Below, one piece after another: positions 17,755-25,452 of a DNA stretch of 51,709 nucleotides. Position numbers and translations under genes: made by a program. This stretch comes from Pseudomonadota bacterium. GTDB taxonomy: Bacteria; Pseudomonadota; Gammaproteobacteria; Burkholderiales; Gallionellaceae. The notes under the pieces were generated by a model. It ran no database searches. It was not told the origin of the DNA and saw only the letters and a list, made by a program, of their open reading frames with translations. Numbering within the stretch: position 1 is the first letter of the stretch; each line of letters opens with the position of its first letter. The stretch covers positions 1 through 51,709 of the forward strand of contig JAJYYO010000028.1 of assembly GCA_021800795.1 (NCBI GenBank), read 5' to 3'.

Positions 17755-17797
17755 GTTAATTCGCAGGTCGTAGATTCGCAGCCTACTCGGGGAGCCA
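17755..17797 (+). pseudogene. tRNA-Asn(GTT) 3'-half remnant (probable att-site scar)
   Basis: From the anticodon onward (GTTAAT) the sequence reads as the 3' half of a proteobacterial tRNA-Asn: GCAGGTCGTAG, a T-arm, then CCTACTCGGGGAGCCA. The T-loop is damaged: ATTCGCAG replaces the usual GTTCGAAT. No D-arm or 5' acceptor strand lies upstream, so it cannot be a working tRNA. Tyrosine-recombinase islands duplicate tRNA 3' halves on integration, and this looks like such a scar. A rho-independent terminator follows 17 bp later, as behind a genuine tRNA gene. Confidence 0.6.
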
Positions 17798-17814
17798 GAC
17801 GTAGCAAGCAACCA

Positions 17815-17845
17815 GGCCATCCTTTGAGGTGGCCTTTTATTTTTT
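17815..17845 (+). terminator. Rho-independent terminator after the tRNA-Asn remnant
   Basis: GGCCATCC and GGTGGCC form a stem (one bulged T) around the loop TTTGA, followed by TTTTATTTTTT at 17835-17845. It reads on the plus strand and would end transcripts coming from the tRNA-like side. Confidence 0.8.
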
Positions 17846-18010
17846 CGAGCGGATCAGTCCCTGACCGCCGGCAACGATGCGTTCAAGAGCGACTCGGGCG
17901 CAAGACATGATCGATTCGAAGCTGTTTGGCAATCCAGGAGTCCAGCGGGTGATCCCTTCAGCGAGGGGCGAACCCAGTGGGTTTCAACTAATATTTAAGG
18001 AGCAATACCA

Positions 18011-18547
18011 GTGACCAACGCACAGCGCAAAGCACTCAGCCGCATGGCTGAAATGAATTCATCAAGTAACGACAGCAAGCCTGAGCCAACTCTCAGCAGC
18101 GCGTTCTGCCCGCATGAGGCAGGCGCGTATTATCTTGCGACGGTGGGGACTGCCGGCAAGATCATCAGGCTATTCGCCAGGGAAATCGAGCCGCCCGTTT
18201 ACACCTACGCCATCACCACCATTCATTTTGAACAGTATCCCGATACCGGCAAATGGATCTGGTTTGATGGCAAGGAAAAGCTATCCCCGCGCAAAAACCA
18301 GGATGATTGGCGGCTTGGCAGCAAGAAGTTATATGACACGCGCGAAGGCGCAGAGGCTGAGCTTCAGCGCGTGATGGTCAAAAACGGTGACCGGGTGACC
18401 CAGGTGCATGACCTGCCAGACGATATGACCAAACTGAAAAAGATCCGTAGCGCCCACCATCCAGACCGCAATAACCCCGATTCCAACCATGATCTCTATC
18501 AGGCGGTTATCGAGAAAATTGACAGGATGCGTGCGGTGAGTGTGTGA
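18011..18547 (+). CDS. Hypothetical protein with C-terminal J-domain-like HPD motif
   Basis: A 178-residue soluble protein starting at GTG with the ribosome-binding site AAGGAG 8 bp upstream. Residues about 30-135 are unfamiliar, with TYAITTIHFEQYPDTGKWIWFDGKEKL as a likely folded core. Residues 140-175 read KLKKIRSAHHPDRNNPDSNH then DLYQAVIEKI, that is an HPD motif (150-152) followed by a helix, as in helix II-loop-III of DnaJ-type J domains. The first J helix is not evident, so it may be a degenerate J-like module. A terminator follows. Proteins with a terminal J-like segment occur near mobile elements; function is unknown. Confidence 0.6.
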   Translation: MTNAQRKALSRMAEMNSSSNDSKPEPTLSSAFCPHEAGAYYLATVGTAGKIIRLFAREIEPPVYTYAITTIHFEQYPDTGKWIWFDGKEKLSPRKNQDDWRLGSKKLYDTREGAEAELQRVMVKNGDRVTQVHDLPDDMTKLKKIRSAHHPDRNNPDSNHDLYQAVIEKIDRMRAVSV

Positions 18548-18566
18548 ACCACAGCCTGACCGAGTA

Positions 18567-18594
18567 ACCCACCTTTGCCCGGCGGGTTTTTTCA
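18567..18594 (+). terminator. Terminator-like hairpin after the HPD-motif gene
   Basis: ACCCACC and GGCGGGT pair (one A-C mismatch) around the loop TTTGCCC, followed by TTTTT. It lies about 20 bp after the stop. Confidence 0.55.
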
Positions 18595-19028
18595 GGCGAA
18601 ACATCGCACAGCTTCACCTTCTTTGAATTGCTTTTGGTGTTGTCACATTTTCCGATAACCGTTCTGAAGCTAAGTAATTGAGCATAAATGATTTTATGAA
18701 AATCCACCCCCAGCAGTTCAATTGCAACTGTTCAGGTGAAGCGGACGGCAGGCCACGCCGACACCATTTTCATATAAAAATTAAGCAGCTTGCAAGCCAT
18801 GCCGCTCGTTTAATTTACAACTTTAAAATAGGTCTGAATACATCTGTTCCGCGCAATTAAAGATATTTGACTGGTTCCCGCTTGCGCGGGAAAGACAAGA
18901 CCGGATAAATCAATCTCTCCAGCGGAAATCAACATGCAATGCGTGTCAAACGGCATGCAAAGGCGCTATTTTCTTAACGCTAATGTTAAAAACCTTGTAA
19001 TATTAAGGCCGAATATTACCTGCCGGAA
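18595..19028. other. Intergenic region with REP-like palindrome
   Basis: No gene is evident. TTCCCGC-TTGC-GCGGGAA at 18875-18892 is a perfect 7-bp stem with a 4-base loop, resembling a short REP-type palindrome. The segment before the ODP gene is AT-rich and probably holds its promoter. Confidence 0.5.
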
Positions 19029-19805
19029 ATGACCATGCGAAATATCGTTCTATACGGAACAGAGGAACACAAATTCGTTTTACTCAATGAAAGCGAACCG
19101 GGCGAGGAAGACGGTATCCGGTCCAATCAGTATCTGGTTGTGCACGGCGACAGCGGTGTATTGCTGGATCCGGGTGGCTTCGGTGTCATGCCGCGCGTGC
19201 TTGCCGAGATGCTGCGCTATATTTCACCGGACAAACTCAAAGGAATCGTGCTGTCCCATCAGGATCCCGATATCGTTGGCGGCATTTCGACGTGGCTGGA
19301 GATTTCGGATGCAGCGGTCTACGTCTCGCGTATCTGGACGCGCTTTTTGCCGCATTACGGCATACGCGGCATGCATCGTTTTATCGGCGTCCCTGACGAA
19401 GGCATGCTGTATCAGGTGGATGAAGGTTTTGAGTTGCAGCTGGTTCCCGCACATTTTCTGCATTCCGAAGGGCAGATCAATGTCTATGACCCCATCTCCA
19501 AAATTCTTTTCAGCGGTGATATCGGTGCTGCCATGCTGCCCGTAGAACAGGATTATGCTTTTGTGGACAATTTCGACGAGCATTTACCCTATATCGAAGA
19601 ATTTCACCGTCGTTACATGTGTTCCAACAAAGCTGCCAGGATCTGGGCAGATGCCGTCTCGAAACTCGACATCATATGTATCGCACCGCAGCATGGCCCG
19701 ATTTACCGGGGCCGGGCCGTGCAGGATTTTTTATCCTGGTTCAGGGAATTGCAATGCGGTGTCGATTTGATGACGGGAAGCGGTCGTTTCGATATGGTGA
19801 AATAG
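19029..19805 (+). CDS. ODP-type (oxygen-binding diiron) metallo-beta-lactamase-fold sensor protein
   Basis: A 258-residue protein of the metallo-beta-lactamase fold as found in flavodiiron proteins and stand-alone ODP sensors. Metal-ligand blocks are LSHQDPDIVGG near residues 75-85, FLHSEGQINVYD near 147-158, FSGDIGAAM near 163-171 and PQHGPIYRG near 222-230. There is no flavodoxin domain, so it is unlikely to be a full oxygen or NO reductase. It is followed after 1 bp by a GGDEF-EAL gene, which suggests that it senses oxygen (or NO) and tunes c-di-GMP turnover. A second ATG 6 bp in is also possible. Confidence 0.75.
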   Translation: MTMRNIVLYGTEEHKFVLLNESEPGEEDGIRSNQYLVVHGDSGVLLDPGGFGVMPRVLAEMLRYISPDKLKGIVLSHQDPDIVGGISTWLEISDAAVYVSRIWTRFLPHYGIRGMHRFIGVPDEGMLYQVDEGFELQLVPAHFLHSEGQINVYDPISKILFSGDIGAAMLPVEQDYAFVDNFDEHLPYIEEFHRRYMCSNKAARIWADAVSKLDIICIAPQHGPIYRGRAVQDFLSWFRELQCGVDLMTGSGRFDMVK

Positions 19806-19806
19806 G

Positions 19807-21978
19807 ATGAACACGGTTCTGTCGGCAGCCCCCAAGAGAATCGAAGAGCTGCGCTATCAGGGTTTGGTGCGTTTTGCCGAATTGCTGGAAAGCCAGACGC
19901 GCACCAGGCTCTCTTCCGAGAATGTAAACAGCCTGGTCTGCGCCGTCAACGCTGAGATTCAGGCGACATTGCAGGATTGTGTGCATCAATTGCAAGACCG
20001 ATCTGATCATGAACAGGTGATCTTGCGCCTGCAAAGTTCGAATGCACGCTCAATCCGGCTAAACAGCACGCTGGCATTATTATTCTCGGAACACGAACGA
20101 CAATGGAATAAAAATGAAGGTCATCTGAAACATCTGATGCTCGACTTTGGTTCGACCGTCGAGAGTCTGGCCGGCACCCTTATCGAAAAGGAACTGCTCG
20201 AACGGCAAAGCAACGTGCTGCAGAACATTATCATCTCGCACGAAAAAGTCTCCCAATGGAAGCTGTTTGTGCAGGAAATTCTTGCAGGATTTCATACCGT
20301 TTTTCCATTCAACTTTTTTTTCATCGCGTTTGCCGAGGAACACGGTCTTTCCCTGTACCTCTATTTTCTGGGTGATTACGCCGACGAAATTAAATCGCTG
20401 GTACGCAAGAAGTTGGCGCATGACATGCTGTCGCAACTCGGTTTACCCGATGATGCGCTTCTGGATATTGAAGAATTTCACATTCCTACCCCTAACACAT
20501 CAGGAGCCATTGACGAGATCAAGCTGATCACCGTATCCGTTCCGGATCTGGATAAGCTCAATCTTGCCGGACTGCTTGGCGTTGCCTACGGCTCAGTACA
20601 AAAACTCTCCGCTCAGGAAGCAAGTGTCATTCGCTCCATCCTGGCGGTAATGGTGATGGTGGTGGGCTCGAGCAAGGCATTGAGCCGCACCATGGCTGAA
20701 CTTGAATATTATTCGAGCCATGACCCCCTGACCGGACTGCATAACCGCCGTTATTTCAACGACATGCTGGAATATGAAATCGGCCGCTCGGAGCGCCATA
20801 AACACGAGTTCTCCATATTGATGCTTGATCTGGATGATTTCAAGGACATCAATGACACCTATGGACATCCCTGCGGCGATGCGGTGTTGGTCGGCGTGGC
20901 TGACGCCATGCGTGCCGCAATGCGCAAGGGAGACCTCGCCACGCGTATCGGCGGCGATGAATTTGCCATCATCCTGACGGAAACGGGAAAAGATGGCGGG
21001 ATGAATGTAGCCAACAAGTTACGGTCTGAGTTGCGGGATTTTGTTTTCAATGCGCCTGATGGCAAGGCATTTCATATCACCACTTCGATCGGACTGGTGG
21101 CTTACCCGGGCGACGCACAGAGTCAATCCGATCTGATGTCCATCGTCGATCTTGGCTTGTATCGCGCCAAACAGCTGGGCAAGGACACCGTTTGCAGCGT
21201 TGAGACCGCTGTAGAAAAAATCCAGGAATCGCGGACTATCCGCGATCAGGCCGAAACATTACGCAGCGCCTTGCATGAAGGCCGTATCGTGCCATTCTAT
21301 CAGCCTATTATCGATTGCCGCACCGGTGAGATATTCGCCTATGAGACGCTGGCACGCCTTTGTCAGCCGAATGGGGAAACGGTTTCGGCAGGCATGTTCA
21401 TCGAAACGCTGGAAAAGTATGGCCTGGGCCGTGAACTTGACAGGGTTATCATCAACACGTCACTGCTCGCCCTGAAGGAGCGTATCGACCGGGGCGTTCA
21501 CACCGCGAAACTGTTCATCAATCTCTCTGCTCAGGAAATTCAGGGACGCGGCGTACTCGGATTTGCAGAAAAACTTTGTCAGGAGATAGGCATACCGCCG
21601 AGCCATCTGGTATTTGAAATTCTTGAGCGCGATGCCATCGGCGATATGACGCACATGAGAAAGTTTCTCACTGAGTTGCGAAAAAAAGGATTTTCATTTG
21701 CGCTGGATGATTTTGGCAGCGGCTACAACTCCTTCCACTATCTGCGGGAGTTGCAATTCGACTTCGTCAAACTGGACGGTGCTTTCGTACGGAATATTCT
21801 GAATTCAAAGATTGATTATGCACTGGTGAAGAACCTGAGCCATCTGTGCCAGGACTTGGGCATCCTGATGGTTGCCGAATTCATTGAATCCAGAGAGATT
21901 ATGGAAGCGATTCAGTCCATGGGTATCGAATATGCACAAGGCTTTCATCTTGGCATGCCAAAACCGAGGATGGAATAG
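19807..21978 (+). CDS. GGDEF-EAL protein (c-di-GMP synthesis and breakdown)
   Basis: A 723-residue cytoplasmic signalling protein. The N-terminal ~300 residues are helical with a probable GAF-like portion (around 150-300); no transmembrane helix is seen. The GGDEF domain has GGDEF at 382-386, with an RKGD inhibitory site five residues before it, so it should be an active diguanylate cyclase with feedback. The EAL domain has YETLAR (E513; the ExLxR form), INLSAQEI, LVFEILERD, ALDDFGSGY, DFVKLDG, AEFIES and QGFHLGMPKP. All usual metal and catalytic positions seem present. It is coupled to the ODP gene by a 1-bp gap and probably receives its signal from it. Confidence 0.9.
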   Translation: MNTVLSAAPKRIEELRYQGLVRFAELLESQTRTRLSSENVNSLVCAVNAEIQATLQDCVHQLQDRSDHEQVILRLQSSNARSIRLNSTLALLFSEHERQWNKNEGHLKHLMLDFGSTVESLAGTLIEKELLERQSNVLQNIIISHEKVSQWKLFVQEILAGFHTVFPFNFFFIAFAEEHGLSLYLYFLGDYADEIKSLVRKKLAHDMLSQLGLPDDALLDIEEFHIPTPNTSGAIDEIKLITVSVPDLDKLNLAGLLGVAYGSVQKLSAQEASVIRSILAVMVMVVGSSKALSRTMAELEYYSSHDPLTGLHNRRYFNDMLEYEIGRSERHKHEFSILMLDLDDFKDINDTYGHPCGDAVLVGVADAMRAAMRKGDLATRIGGDEFAIILTETGKDGGMNVANKLRSELRDFVFNAPDGKAFHITTSIGLVAYPGDAQSQSDLMSIVDLGLYRAKQLGKDTVCSVETAVEKIQESRTIRDQAETLRSALHEGRIVPFYQPIIDCRTGEIFAYETLARLCQPNGETVSAGMFIETLEKYGLGRELDRVIINTSLLALKERIDRGVHTAKLFINLSAQEIQGRGVLGFAEKLCQEIGIPPSHLVFEILERDAIGDMTHMRKFLTELRKKGFSFALDDFGSGYNSFHYLRELQFDFVKLDGAFVRNILNSKIDYALVKNLSHLCQDLGILMVAEFIESREIMEAIQSMGIEYAQGFHLGMPKPRME

Positions 21979-22073
21979 CTGTCTGAAAACAGGGTGCGTC
22001 ATAAGTGATAAAGCCGGGCGCTGCGGGGCGCACGGGCTGGAGAACTTTTCGCATTATCGATGGTCGGATCGGT

Positions 22074-22712
22074 ATGGTTAATATATTGCGAAAAATCATG
22101 TTGAGTGCCGCCGTTGTTTCGGCATGCACTGCTGCGCATATCGTGTGGGGCGGTGAAGCCGCGGCCATCGATGTTCAGCCCAACCCGCAAACCGTGCACC
22201 CGCTCAACCGCAAGGCCGTGCAGCATATCGTTGAGCAAAAGCCGCATCATGCGCTTCAGTCGGGGGGAGGCAATAAAAACGCTCCCGTTGCCGCGGCAAA
22301 CATCCGGCCTCAGCCCGTAAAACCGGTGAAACAGGCGCAAACGCTGCAAGGGAACACTGCGATACGGATGATACAAACTGGCAGCCTGCTGACAGAACCC
22401 GTAAACAACGATCCGGTTAAAATAAATCTTCAGCAAAGCGCTCCCGCGAAGACAGAGAAGACAGAAGATACCGAGGCGGCCGACGGATTCGGTCTCGATA
22501 TCGGAAATGGCCTTCCCTTGCCCACCCCGGATAGCATCTTGATTGCTCCGCAGGACAGGCCGACAGGATTTCATGTCGGCGTAGATTACCGTCTGGATCA
22601 AAAATGGGCATTAACAGGAATGGCAGGCGTAATGACGACCGGCGGCATCGTTACAACCCCTGTAAAACCTTCCGTCAACCAGGTCGGAGTCCGGGCCAGT
22701 TACCGGTTTTGA
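22074..22712 (+). CDS. Exported, probably outer-membrane protein of unknown function
   Basis: From the ATG at 22074 this is a 212-residue protein with a signal peptide (MVNILRKIMLSAAVVSACTA..., cleavage near GGEAAA). The middle is low-complexity and rich in Gln, Pro, Asn and Lys. The C-terminus alternates like beta-strands, GFHVGVDYRLDQKWALTGMA and QVGVRASYRF, and ends in phenylalanine, the usual signal for outer-membrane insertion. A GTG 69 bp upstream is also in frame. I do not recognise a family. Confidence 0.5.
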   Translation: MVNILRKIMLSAAVVSACTAAHIVWGGEAAAIDVQPNPQTVHPLNRKAVQHIVEQKPHHALQSGGGNKNAPVAAANIRPQPVKPVKQAQTLQGNTAIRMIQTGSLLTEPVNNDPVKINLQQSAPAKTEKTEDTEAADGFGLDIGNGLPLPTPDSILIAPQDRPTGFHVGVDYRLDQKWALTGMAGVMTTGGIVTTPVKPSVNQVGVRASYRF

Positions 22713-22884
22713 AGCGCCTTGCAAGACCGGCTGGTCAAGAAAAGGTGGTTGTGCGACATACGGTAGGCAGGCGGTACATACCGGACTGATGAGGCTATAA
22801 CTGCCCTCGACTTGTGGCGCACCCGACAGGCAGGGAACGGGGATACAATCCGGTATTCTCTTCCCAATTGGTTTCCGAGACGCC

Positions 22885-24141
22885 ATGAAATTTTTCGAAT
22901 GGATGCCCCCTGAATGGGCGCACGTGCTTTTCGTGTTGTTCCTGTCTTTTCTGATCGGACTGGAGCGGGAAGAACGCAAGGACAAGGAAGATCATTACTC
23001 GTTTGGAGGGGTGCGCACTTTCCCGCTGATCGGACTGATCGGCTATTCCATGAGCCAGCTATCCGGCGGACAACTCCTGCCGCAGGCGATAGGCTTTGCC
23101 GTGGTGGCGGGATTTCTGATGATTTCCTACTGGCATAAGCTCACTTCATCCGCCTATTCCGGTGTCACCTCCGAGATGTCAGGACTGACCACTTATCTGG
23201 TGGGCGCTTTTATTTATCACGAGATGTTCTGGATTGCCACTGCGCTTACCGTCTCCAGCCTCCTGTTGCTTGAACTCAAGGAAGGTCTGGAAAGTCTGGC
23301 GAAGCGTATCGAAAGTACGGATATTCTCACCTTTGCCAAATTCCTGCTGCTGTCGGCGGTGATACTGCCTTTGCTGCCCGACACGCCGTACAGTCAGTTC
23401 CAGATCAATCCTTTCAAAACCTGGCTCGTTGTTGTGGCGGTCAGTGCAGTCTCGTATGGCAGTTACGTTCTTCAGAGATTGGCCAAGGACAAAGGCGGCG
23501 TCATTCTGGCGGCCTTCCTGGGTGGCGCCTATTCCTCTACGGTGACGACGGTAGCGCTTGCCAGACGCGCGAAAAGTGAGGAACAACCCCATTTGTTCTC
23601 AGGCGGGATATTGATTGCATCGGGAATGATGTATCTGCGCCTGGCGATCCTGCTGGCGCTGTTCAATCGCGCGCTGATGTCAAGGTTGGCACCCGCTTTC
23701 ATTGTGCTGGCAAGCTTTGCGATTATTGTCGGATGGCTGTGGTCCGGACGCTCGGACGCCAGTGCGTTGAAGCCATCCGGAGGTTCCGAACCCAAAAATC
23801 CGCTTGAAATAAGTGCGGCACTTCTGTTTGCCTTGCTTTTTGTGAGCATGCTTGTGGCGACTCACTTGACCGTCGAATACCTGGGAAAGTCGGGCGTCTA
23901 CACGCTCGCCGCCATTATGGGCGTTACCGATGTAGATCCCTTTATCATGGGATTAACCCAGGCTGCGCCGATAACTACGCCGCTAGATGTAGCTTCAGCC
24001 GGCATCCTGATTGCCGCGTCCAGCAACAATGTTGTCAAGGGTATTTATGCCTACGCTCTTTCCTCGCGTCAAACGGGAATACAGAGCTTGTGTTTCCTGC
24101 TGGGTTTGGCTGTGCTTGGTCTGATGCCATTGTTGTTGTAA
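22885..24141 (+). CDS. MgtC/SapB-DUF4010 family membrane protein
   Basis: A 418-residue integral membrane protein. The N-terminal part has FLIGLEREE and GGVRTFPLIGLIG (residues 20-55), the MgtC/SapB pattern. The C-terminal two thirds (ILAAFLGGAYSSTVTTVALARR, GVTDVDPFIMGLTQ, AGILIAASSNNVVKGIYA) is the DUF4010 domain. About 11-12 helices are visible. The family is suspected to take part in ion homeostasis or transport, but no substrate is known. It precedes the metal-resistance region by about 100 bp. Confidence 0.85.
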   Translation: MKFFEWMPPEWAHVLFVLFLSFLIGLEREERKDKEDHYSFGGVRTFPLIGLIGYSMSQLSGGQLLPQAIGFAVVAGFLMISYWHKLTSSAYSGVTSEMSGLTTYLVGAFIYHEMFWIATALTVSSLLLLELKEGLESLAKRIESTDILTFAKFLLLSAVILPLLPDTPYSQFQINPFKTWLVVVAVSAVSYGSYVLQRLAKDKGGVILAAFLGGAYSSTVTTVALARRAKSEEQPHLFSGGILIASGMMYLRLAILLALFNRALMSRLAPAFIVLASFAIIVGWLWSGRSDASALKPSGGSEPKNPLEISAALLFALLFVSMLVATHLTVEYLGKSGVYTLAAIMGVTDVDPFIMGLTQAAPITTPLDVASAGILIAASSNNVVKGIYAYALSSRQTGIQSLCFLLGLAVLGLMPLLL

Positions 24142-24245
24142 CGCTCGCGGCAGGGATGCCGCGCAGCTGATTTGAGGCGCTCTCATAAAAAATCGAACAA
24201 TTGAGCGACTTGACCGTCCAATGGAATAGTGTTACATAATGCCCT

Positions 24246-24656
24246 ATGAGTAATTCATCGACATTCTGCCGCTTGTCCGCGTCATCGAAACAGAAAGTTT
24301 CGTGGCTGGTTTTATTTGCGCTGCTGTTCATCCAGGTCAAAGTGGCTGTGGCCGGCTGCCTTATTTCTGATGTATTGCCGCCTCCTCAGCCGGCAGAACA
24401 GCTTATGCAAATGACCGCCGGCGAACCCTGCACGGAGCACGGCTTCCCAGGCCGGCAGCTATGCTCTGAGCACTGCGCACAGAATTCGGATGCACCTAAA
24501 TTCACCTTTGACCTGCCGACTTTCGCACCCGCCATTCTTTCATCCAATGTGCCGCTGTTCTTCGTGGCGGATACCGCCAGTTCGGAAATATCAGAACACC
24601 CCATCGCCACTGCCGGCCCCCCTCCCTACCTGCGCTTTCTTCGGCTGCTGAATTAG
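24246..24656 (+). CDS. Small exported Cys/His protein at the head of the copper cluster
   Basis: A 136-residue protein with a basic start and a hydrophobic segment (VSWLVLFALLFIQVKVAVAG, about 18-37) that acts as signal peptide. A Cys/His-containing stretch, CTEHGFPGRQLCSEHCAQNSD, follows and could bind metal. It ends AGPPPYLRFLRLLN, a tail common among small proteins that precede RND metal-efflux operons. No named family is certain. It is the first gene of the metal region and about 90 bp upstream of the CusF-like gene. Confidence 0.55.
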   Translation: MSNSSTFCRLSASSKQKVSWLVLFALLFIQVKVAVAGCLISDVLPPPQPAEQLMQMTAGEPCTEHGFPGRQLCSEHCAQNSDAPKFTFDLPTFAPAILSSNVPLFFVADTASSEISEHPIATAGPPPYLRFLRLLN

Positions 24657-24837
24657 CCGTTTTTCCTAAAAAACCAACTGTTCTCGCCCGCTGCAATGCA
24701 GTGGTGCGCGCCTGAGTTCGAGTTTTGTTCCGGAGAACATCATGAGGCGCTACGCGGCTACCGCCGCAGTCTTTGCCTCCCGTCGCCCGGACAAGTTGAC
24801 TCAATCAGCTCATTTTAAATTTGAAAGAATTATTGCT

Positions 24838-25356
24838 ATGCAAAAAAATACATTTATTGTTTCCCTAACGGGCATGACGAAGATGCCACCCCTGATGATA
24901 AAACTCGCCATGCCCTTTTCCCTCACCTCAATCCTCTCCCGGAGGGAGAGGATACAAACGAATCGCTACGCGAGTTTCAAGTTAATGGCTGTCGCGGCGC
25001 TGTCGGGCATCGTCTTGATGTTCCCTGCGCAAGCAGCCGATGCAGCCGCGTTCAAGCCGATTTTTATGGCAGATGCCGGCATGAACATGAATGGCATGGA
25101 TATGAAAAGCATGAAGATGGAAGCGGCACAGGTCACTCATCGAGGCACGGGCACCGTCAGGAAGATTGACGCCGTCAAGGGAACGGTGACTTTGTCGCAC
25201 GGGCCGATTGCATCCCTCAACTGGTCTGCGATGACCATGAACTTCAAGTTGAAGGATGCGTCGTTGGCAAAAGGGATCAAGGTCGGCGATATCGTCGACT
25301 TCGAGCTTGTTCAATCGGGCAGTGATTATGTGGTCACGCGCCTGTCCGGCAAATAA
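24838..25356 (+). CDS. cusF: Periplasmic copper/silver-binding protein CusF-like
   Basis: The C-terminal part ([47 protein letters not shown]) is a CusF domain. The NWSAMTMNF segment supplies the Trp and two Met ligands, and the His of SHGPI fits the fourth. It carries Cu(I) or Ag(I) to the CusCBA pump. Start choice is uncertain: an ATG at 24742 has the best ribosome-binding site (GGAG), 24838 is next, and an ATG at 24985 starts MAVAALSGIVLMFPAQAADA, the real signal core. A REP-type hairpin lies in the reading frame between. M/D-rich MNMNGMDMKSMKM precedes the domain. Confidence 0.8.
   Translation: MQKNTFIVSLTGMTKMPPLMIKLAMPFSLTSILSRRERIQTNRYASFKLMAVAALSGIVLMFPAQAADAAAFKPIFMADAGMNMNGMDMKSMKMEAAQVTHRGTGTVRKIDAVKGTVTLSHGPIASLNWSAMTMNFKLKDASLAKGIKVGDIVDFELVQSGSDYVVTRLSGK
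24931..24953. repeat. REP-type palindrome inside the cusF leader
   Basis: ATCCTCTCCC and GGGAGAGGAT form a perfect 10-bp stem around GGA, preceded by CCCTCACCTCA. This CCTCTCCC-GGAGGGAGAGG form is a very common dispersed palindrome in proteobacteria. Here it is read in frame between the upstream start codons and the signal-peptide core of cusF, so it probably inserted near the start of the gene. Confidence 0.75.
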
Positions 25357-25452
25357 GCCTGCGGGGGTGCAGCGGTTATCGTTGCTCCCGCGTTTGTCAA
25401 ACCATCCCCGCAACTGCGGGCAACGGCGGCTCTTTCGCCGTCTGGAGGTTTT

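Noticed and set aside
17722..17910. 62-codon open frame across the tRNA-Asn remnant
   Set aside because: It runs through the tRNA fragment and a strong terminator, so a coding role is implausible.
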